From Brachypodius melanocephalos (lineage: Eukaryota > Chordata > Aves > Passeriformes > Pycnonotidae): DNA of 64,000 bases. The notes under the pieces are model-generated. The model did no database searches. It was given only the letters and a program-made list of their open reading frames with translations, and had not been told where the DNA came from. Below, piece by piece: positions 57,701-64,000 of the stretch (the first letter of the stretch is position 1; each line of letters begins with the position of its first letter). The stretch spans positions 4,820,810 through 4,884,809 of the forward strand of contig VZSR01003022.1 in the NCBI GenBank assembly GCA_013398615.1, read 5' to 3'. Both the position numbers and the translations under genes were made by a program.

Positions 57701-59954
57701 TGCGTTTCACCCTCCCACGTGTGGAGAGGGGGAATGCAGCCTCATTTTCCACTGCATTTTGCTGGAGCACCAGGCCAAGCAGTTGGATGCCGATAGGTGC
57801 CTGACACTGCTAAAACCCTTTCCTATCTTTAATGTCAATTGCTATTTCCTCTTTGTCCACAGACACGAGCAGGCAGGCCAGAAAAACAAATTAATTAATT
57901 GTGTTCCAGGCAAAACTGTCAGGGGCAAGGTGAGCTGCCAGCTGGGGTGACTAGTGGGAGTGTTGTGGGAAGGTGAGCACCAGCCCCAGGGAACCTGGTG
58001 GGCCCTGGACACAGCCTGGGGGACAAGAGGAAGCCTGAGCCTCTCTTTCCAGAGGAGGATGTAAAATTGCTCCTTTTATACGCTTTCCAATGCAGAAAAG
58101 TCTTATGAGGGGGTTTCCAAGTCTCTCTGCCACAGCTTAGTGCATACACTACCTACTGACTGGCAAATCTGTGATGTTTCATCACTCGTCTTTCCCCCAA
58201 GGACCTAGCAAAGCTGCCTTGAGAATTTTTTCCTCCTGGTTGTCTCTGGGGCTTGGAGGGACCAAATCCTGCTATGGACAGCTACAAAATCCCTTGGGTA
58301 TTTTTGTGGTGGCATTCACCTCCTGCCTTGGTTGTGGCACAGCCACATAGACAGACTCGCTCACTCACAGGAGCTGCTTCTCCCTGGGGATGTGCCTTCA
58401 CTGGGTATCCCACATCTTTTTGGGGCAACAGTGTTTGGAGGCAGCCTGGGGTGCTCTGATCAACCCAGACAAGAGTCAGGGCCATAACCCTCTGCTGAGG
58501 CCAGTTCTGCTGCAAAACATCCACTGTTTTCCTTCTGCTGCTGCAGCAGCTCTAGAGCAGCCTGGGTTTGGCAACAGGGAGAGCTGAGCTTTGGGCTTCT
58601 GGCACCAGCAGGACTGGCACATTAAGAGCTGGTGTGCAGGGTTTATTTTTATTTTGGATAAGTTAACACACCCTGCCAATCCCACACCTCTTATCACTTG
58701 GTAATGCTGAGGCATCACCTGTTTCCTGCAGCAAGTAAAGAAATTAATTTTTAAAGGAGTTAATGGGTTTCACAGCCTTGGATGGGAAGGTGAAGGATGG
58801 TGCAAAGACCTGGCAGCTCCAACTTGCAGTTTCTGTAGGAACCACTGAGTAATGCTTATGTCTTCTGCGTGGTGACATAGCATTGTGTTAGAGGAGCCAC
58901 CTGCCTGGCAGACTTGGAGGTGGTTAAAGGTCCTGCACAAAGGCTTTTCCCACTTATGAAGCCTTATAGGACAGCCCTAAGGTGGGGTAGCAGGGAGATT
59001 ATGGCTTTATGTAAATGCTGGCTCTAATCTGAATTTCTGTGGAGAAGCCCTCCCCGGTGAACAAATACGTGTGGTGTCAGTAGTGCCAGCCCTGCAGTTT
59101 CTGCCTCTGCCCAAGACTCTGCTAGTACTTGAAGTGTGGCTTTGTATGGGCAAATTCACTGGCAGTGCAGACCAGCAGTCAGGTCTGGGATAAAGAAATG
59201 GGTCAAGAAGTTTGAAAATACTGTCTTAAATCTTAAAGTCATTCTGTGTGGGGACTTGGCTCAGCCATGGTTTCTGGTGAGCTCCCTGTGTGGGGAGTCT
59301 CATTCTCTTCCACTGTGCTGGTGTTAAACTGTGGTTTGGGGATGTGTCAGCCCATCCCTGCTCTGTGGCTTTGAGGTCCTGTGGCAGTGAGGATGAAGAT
59401 GGGCAGCCTTCACAGGAGGCAACAGTCACTTGTAATCGAGAGTAGGTTAATTCCATCCAAGACTTCCCATTCTTCACTTGCGTCTTTGCTCTTCCTTTTG
59501 ACTGTGTTGGGCCTGAGTTGCCAATGTCGTCCAACTTCTGGCAGTGCCAAACCTGGAACAGTCAGACCCTTCCTCCATGTGGTCCAGTGTTGAGTAGGGG
59601 TTTAGCAAATGACAGCTAAAAAAAAAAATGCTCTTCCTGTTTCAGCTACTCACATTTACTGTTCATATTAGTGTTTTACTTGCTTGTGTTTATCAGTGGA
59701 AATTGTCAGCATAAATGTGGAATTTGAGATTATTTTATAGATGAAAATGTCAGAAACAAGCTTCAGTTGTATCTTTATCCCTGAAAGCAGCCTAGGAAGA
59801 CTCCCGAATCTCATTAGATTCCCCTTTTGGTAAATGATTGTTAGAAGTGAATTGAAGCCAGACGCAAGTGTCAAATCTGCACATTTCTTCCCCCATAATG
59901 CAGCATCTGTGTGGTGCAGGCAAAGCAGCAGGCTGTAGACTGCTCTTCAAACTT
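54717..59954. other. Intergenic region between SLC16A5 and KCTD2
   Basis: About 5 kb with no supported gene. ATP5PD, the neighbour expected from human, lies within or antisense to KCTD2 there and is not seen here. It would fall beyond the right edge. Confidence 0.55.
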
Positions 59955-62141
59955 TTCAAACCCATTTCAGAATCTTTATTGGAAAAAAAAATAATCACAG
60001 CATCTCAACTGTTATTCAAACACATTTAATAAACAAAGAGAAACAGTAGCAAAGGGCACTGACACGTGACAAACTGTACAAAACCTCCGGGTAGAAGCCA
60101 ATGGCCCGGCTGCTCTGGCCCCTGCCCCACAGCCAACCAGGCCCCCTTTGCCTCAGCCCACTCAGTCACCCCTGAGAGTAATCAGTTTTTAAAAATGTGC
60201 AGAAACAAAGACACTTCAAGAGGTTATTTCCAGTCTTGCCATAATGGAACAATTTAGGCCACTGGGAAAGTTTTTTAAAAAACCAAAGTGTCATACGCTC
60301 CATTCCCAGGATTAATGCTTTAAAGTGAACTTTCCCAAGAGGCATAAGCACTCTTGGACAGCCAGTAGATCTACCCCTGCTCTTCTACTCTACTCACCAC
60401 AACATGCTACACTTTTTTAGAGTGAATGGGACAAATCTCATCCTAATTCAGCACTAATTTTGACATAGTTGTGACTGAGTGAAAGGCAATGGAAGGAAAA
60501 GCCCTGTTTGAGCACAGAAGGGATGCAACTGGTGCATAATGCTGAGACCAGTCCTGTCTCAGGATAAAGCTGACTTGGCAGTCTGGGAAGGAGAAATCCT
60601 TCACTAGGAATGTACCTGCTCTAGATGGACTTCATGCCTGGTCCTAAATATCACACAAAAACTTGAGCATCCAGTACCAATGATTGGTTTTCTACCATAA
60701 ACTTGTTCTGCTGAACTTCAAAGGACCCTGCAATGGAACCTACAGAGTCCATGGTCCCCTGGCACCTCCTCACTGCAAAAAGCAGCACGAAAGGGAAAAT
60801 CAAGATGCAACTCTGATCTTTCTTGTGCTCATCAGTTAAGCAGCTGTGCCATTCACCTGCTAATGGTCACTTTTAGGCTCTCTGCAGCTCAGAGGGGAGA
60901 ATGATGGCATCACTGCATCAGGCAACCCTCCAGTGGGCTTCACCACATCTGGCATTTTTGGTGACACAAAAAAGCCAGAAAGTGTTTGTTATTCTTATCT
61001 ACTTGAGCTGTACTGGACAGAAAGCCTCCCTGTGCAGCCAGTGTTGCTCTGAGCTCCATGGTTTAACAAGGTGCTCAGCTGGCATCAGTGTGACAAACAG
61101 CCTGACCATTTCCTGTTGCCTTTAGTTTGGTATTTCTTGACCAGTTCCCAAAAACTCCCTCCTCTGAGGAAGGGGAATAAGACAAATGAGAGTGCTAAAG
61201 GGCTTTTCAGGCTGCTAACTTGCATACATGTGCTTTCTTAGCTGTGAGCAGAGACAGTGGCTGAGGCTACAGGACAGAGGGAGATCTGTACACATCACAG
61301 TGTTGTTCAGGCCCAGCCAAGGTGTGTAGTCTGATCACACCAACACCAGCTCACACCACATTATAAACAGGGCAGATGGAGGGAAGCAGAGCTGGGTTTT
61401 TCAGTGTGATGGAAAGCCAGCTGTGATTCAACAGCCTGTCACTGACACAATGTGAATTCAAAGACATTTGGCACAGTCTGTTGTTACCAGGACTAATCTA
61501 GCACAGACAATTAACCAGTCTGTCTTGAGAATGAGGCAAAGGCTCCACCGGAGGAGGTACACTGGCAAAGCAGGATGGAGGACAGGCAAGAGGATGTGCA
61601 GAAGGACTGGAGAGAGGCAGAGCACAGCGGTGCCACTCAGTGTCTTTGCTGCACATCTTGGTCGCTGAACTGGTTGCTGGACTGTTGGCAGGACCCTCTC
61701 AGCAACAAGTGGTTAAGATGGAAAACCTGCCTAATTCTGTGTCAAAACTTTCAGGAGAACATGGGTAGCTGAAGCCCTCCAGAAAGGAGCCCCCTCAGTC
61801 CTGGTGAGGAATTTTCTGGTAGCTTATTGAGAAACATCTGCTCTGAGCTTGTCAATGTCTGAATTCCAGCATCTTTGAAGCTTTGCTGTAATGTCAGTTT
61901 GGGACTTGACTGAAAATTACCCAAGTGCCGGGGCACTTGGGCTACAAAGAACAAAGCCAGGATGAAAGGGGAAAAACATGCAGCAAATTCCTATGAAATT
62001 CCATTTACCAGACTAGGAGGGACATGCCCTTGGATAGGGGTGGCACAGAATAACAGAGGGGAACCAGTGACTGCAGTTTGGCTAAGATTAAAATTTAAGA
62101 GAGGCACAAACAAACATTTTGCACATCCATCCAAGGCATTC

Positions 62142-62194
<53 letters not shown>

Positions 62195-63361
62195 AAAGAA
62201 AAGTCACAAAAGTTGACACATCAATTTGGACAAGAAACATTACAATAGTTTGGCAACTTTTCACCAAACCCCCCACCCCAGCTCTGTGATGTCCCTCTGT
62301 AAATTTGAGGTGATCTCTTAAAGGTGGGGACACGAGAGGGCTGCAGTTACACTGCATGAAAATAGGGGATCTCCTCCCCACAGGATCTCGTGGGGTCAGA
62401 CAAACCTACCTGCTTGGTACAGTACAAAAGAAATTCTGCCTGAAGCCCTCCCTGGTGAGAGGGAAGGAGACAGAGCCCACACTGCTGGAAACAAACAAGG
62501 CAAAGCTGAACTTGGCAGCAGCAAGTCCCTAAACCTTGTGACTTTGCACCAGGCTAAGATATGGCCATGGCAGGGTAGATGGAGGCGATGTCACCACTCT
62601 TCCTCTATGGAGAAGTGTAAAGGACAGGACTATCACTCTATCACTATTTTGGGTGAACACAGGCCTCTTTGTTTATGCATGCAAAGGGCTTCGGAAAATA
62701 CCAGGAGCACACGTGTAATAGTGTTACCAGTAAGACCTGTGTCAGATGGACACACAACTCCCCCCCCCCTCAGATCTAAACTCAGCTCTTAGGAATTGAA
62801 CAAGGAACAAATACAAAGCAAGGATGGAAAAGTTTGTGTGGGTTTTTTAGGAGTGGTTGTTTTGTTCCTCCTTTTGAAGCCCTGTTCTTCAGATCTGCGG
62901 GAGAATGGGGGAGCACCGCAAGGTCCCTGCACTTTTCTGGTGGCAGACCTGGGTGCAAGAAATGGCACAGCTCAAATATGGACCTTCCCACCCACAGCAG
63001 CCTGTGGAAGGTGGGTTTGATTACAAGGGCCTGAGGACCTGAGCAACCTCCACAAAGGCTCCGACTGGGAATCCGGCCCAGCCATTGTTGGAAAAATTCA
63101 ATACAGCGCTGGCCAAGAAAATAAAACAAATACTTGTGGAAAGGACTATCCAACTGGAAGAGTCTTTTCCTTCCTCGGTTTCCAGGGTAAGAGAGAAGCC
63201 TTTGGTTATGACCAGAATTATTTGCCATTGGCAGGACAGGCTTGGCTTTGCTTTGCATTAGCTTGGTTATTGTACAAGGGCTGGGTTGCTCTGCGGAGAG
63301 ATGCTCTGCCCAGCTGGACTGCCCTGTGACATCTGGGAGTTTAATGGAGTGGACACTTGAA
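59955..63361 (-). other. KCTD2: KCTD2 3' UTR (about 3.4 kb)
   Basis: Sequence between the KCTD2 stop and a strong candidate poly(A) signal at 59975-59980 (TTTATT on plus, AATAAA in sense). It contains a 50-nt A run on the plus strand (U run in the transcript) and a 215-codon chance frame. Long 3' UTRs are usual for KCTD2 and KCTD5, but extent and continuity here are inferred. Confidence 0.55.
62143..62192. repeat. 50-nt A homopolymer
   Basis: An uninterrupted run of 50 A on the plus strand, giving U50 in the inferred KCTD2 3' UTR. It may be a microsatellite or the tail of a plus-strand retroposed insertion; no flanking duplication was evident. Its exact length is unreliable in assembly. Confidence 0.95.
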
Positions 63362-63391
63362 TTACATCCGGGATCCTCGCTCCTGAAGAAT
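63362..63391 (-). CDS. KCTD2: KCTD2 terminal coding exon (partial gene)
   Basis: KCTD2 is a BTB/POZ protein that forms pentamers and acts as a substrate adaptor of cullin-3 ubiquitin ligases. In the minus sense an acceptor GGTCTCTTCTGTTTCAG is followed by 30 nt encoding ILQERGSRM and TAA. This is the exact C-terminus I know for KCTD2 and KCTD5. The preceding exon (BTB and pentamer regions) lies beyond the right edge. KCTD2 is chosen over KCTD5 because it is the neighbour of SLC16A5 in vertebrates. The remainder of the terminal exon is 3' UTR. Confidence 0.82.
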   Translation of the reverse strand: MLQERGSRM

Positions 63392-63645
63392 CTGAAACAG
63401 AAGAGACCTTCTATGAAAACCTCAGACAAGTTTAAATGCTAAAGTTCCTGTTCAGAGTCCTTGTTTTTCACAAAGAAAGGAAACACGGAGTAATGTGAGA
63501 GCAGTTTGCAGGCTTTTACACCACCACAACAACTGATAGGCTGGTTAAGGGTGAGTGAGCCCCTTCTCTAGAAATCCTGCTCAGCCGCTTGCCAGCAGGT
63601 AAAGATGTTGCCTTTTGTTTCTATTCTGAGGGAGAAAAAAAAAGT
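63392..63645 (-). other. KCTD2: KCTD2 last intron (part)
   Basis: Intronic by inference from the acceptor at 63392-63394. Nothing else is recognised. Confidence 0.6.
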
Positions 63646-63795
63646 GGATTCATAGAACGGTTTGGTTTGGAAAGGACCTTAAAGCTTATCTTGTTGGACC
63701 CCACTGCCATGGGCAATGACACCTTCCCCTAGACCAGGCTGCTCAGAGCCCCATCCAACCCGGCACTGAACACTTCCAGGGATAGGGAGGATTGA
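63646..63795 (-). repeat. CR1 LINE 3' fragment
   Basis: The reverse complement of a CR1 end: TTCATAGAACGGTTTGGTTT, GGAAAGGACCTTAAAGCTTA, CCACTGCCATGGGCAATGAC, then GACCAGGCTGCTCAGAGCCC and AACACTTCCAGGGATAGGGA. It is better preserved than the JPT1-intron copy and is inserted in the inferred KCTD2 intron. Confidence 0.9.
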
Positions 63796-64000
63796 AAGAG
63801 AATAAAAATCTTGTTACTCCCTGCAACATCCTTCAACCACAAAACTAGACTAACCTCAAAGGTCCTTGCTACTCTCTTCTCTCTCTTCAAGTTATTCCTT
63901 CCTTCAGCATTTTGGTCTTAATTTGAAGTGCACAAAGAACGTTAGCTCTTGTCCTACAGTAAATCATGAAATCTTCCAAGAGGGGATGATAGAGAAGGCA
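63796..64000. other. Right edge, inferred KCTD2 intron
   Basis: Pyrimidine-rich sequence (CTCTCTTCTCTCTCTTCAAG near 63872) with no exon recognised. The preceding KCTD2 exon was sought and not found. Confidence 0.5.

Noticed and set aside
62782..63429. 215-codon minus-strand open frame
   Set aside because: It overlaps the KCTD2 terminal exon in a different frame and then lies in its 3' UTR; no recognisable domain.

Overview
This is vertebrate nuclear DNA, almost certainly from a bird and perhaps a songbird. It has small GT-AG exons separated by kilobase introns, CpG-island promoters and four degraded or clear CR1 retrotransposon pieces of the avian type. Two assembly gaps are present (100 N at 4636-4735 and 293 N at 22630-22922). 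There are no operons, CRISPR arrays or prokaryotic features.

Reading splice sites by eye gives a conserved microsyntenic block, from left to right: SUMO2 (+, 5611-10466, first coding exon missing in the 100-N gap), JPT1/HN1 (+, 18119-27824), NT5C (+, 29614-36187), ARMC7 (-, 37406-38889), SLC16A5/MCT6 (-, 44083-51356), and only the last coding exon plus long 3' UTR of KCTD2 (-, 63362-63391 and leftward). The gene order and relative strands are those I know from human 17q25.1, read in the opposite direction. JPT1, NT5C, ARMC7 and SLC16A5 assemble into complete open frames of 156, 200, 182 and 490 residues with phase-consistent junctions.

The genes are housekeeping or metabolic neighbours, not a pathway: a ubiquitin-like modifier, a microtubule-associated phosphoprotein, a deoxyribonucleotidase, an armadillo-repeat spliceosome-associated protein, a monocarboxylate-transporter family member and a BTB adaptor of cullin-3 ligases. 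NT5C and ARMC7 converge, with candidate poly(A) signals about 220 bp apart. The large intervals 1-4046, 11100-17380, 39150-43060 and 51360-59950 hold no gene I can support, apart from repeat fragments.

The most unusual structures are: (1) a 1.3-kb interrupted inverted repeat in NT5C intron 1 (arms 29911-30360 and 30795-31222), with two very highly matched blocks separated by diverged sequence; (2) a 19-bp minisatellite of about 18 copies in the same intron; (3) a JPT1 promoter with six CCAAT boxes, a CDE-like/CHR pair and a TATA box at regular spacing; (4) a perfect 12-bp ATGCATATGCAT palindrome (the POU-dimer MORE site) in the NT5C promoter; (5) a 59-bp tandem repeat carrying GCCATTTTG in the ARMC7 promoter; and (6) a 30-nt coding terminal exon of KCTD2 followed by a 3' UTR containing a 50-nt homopolymer.
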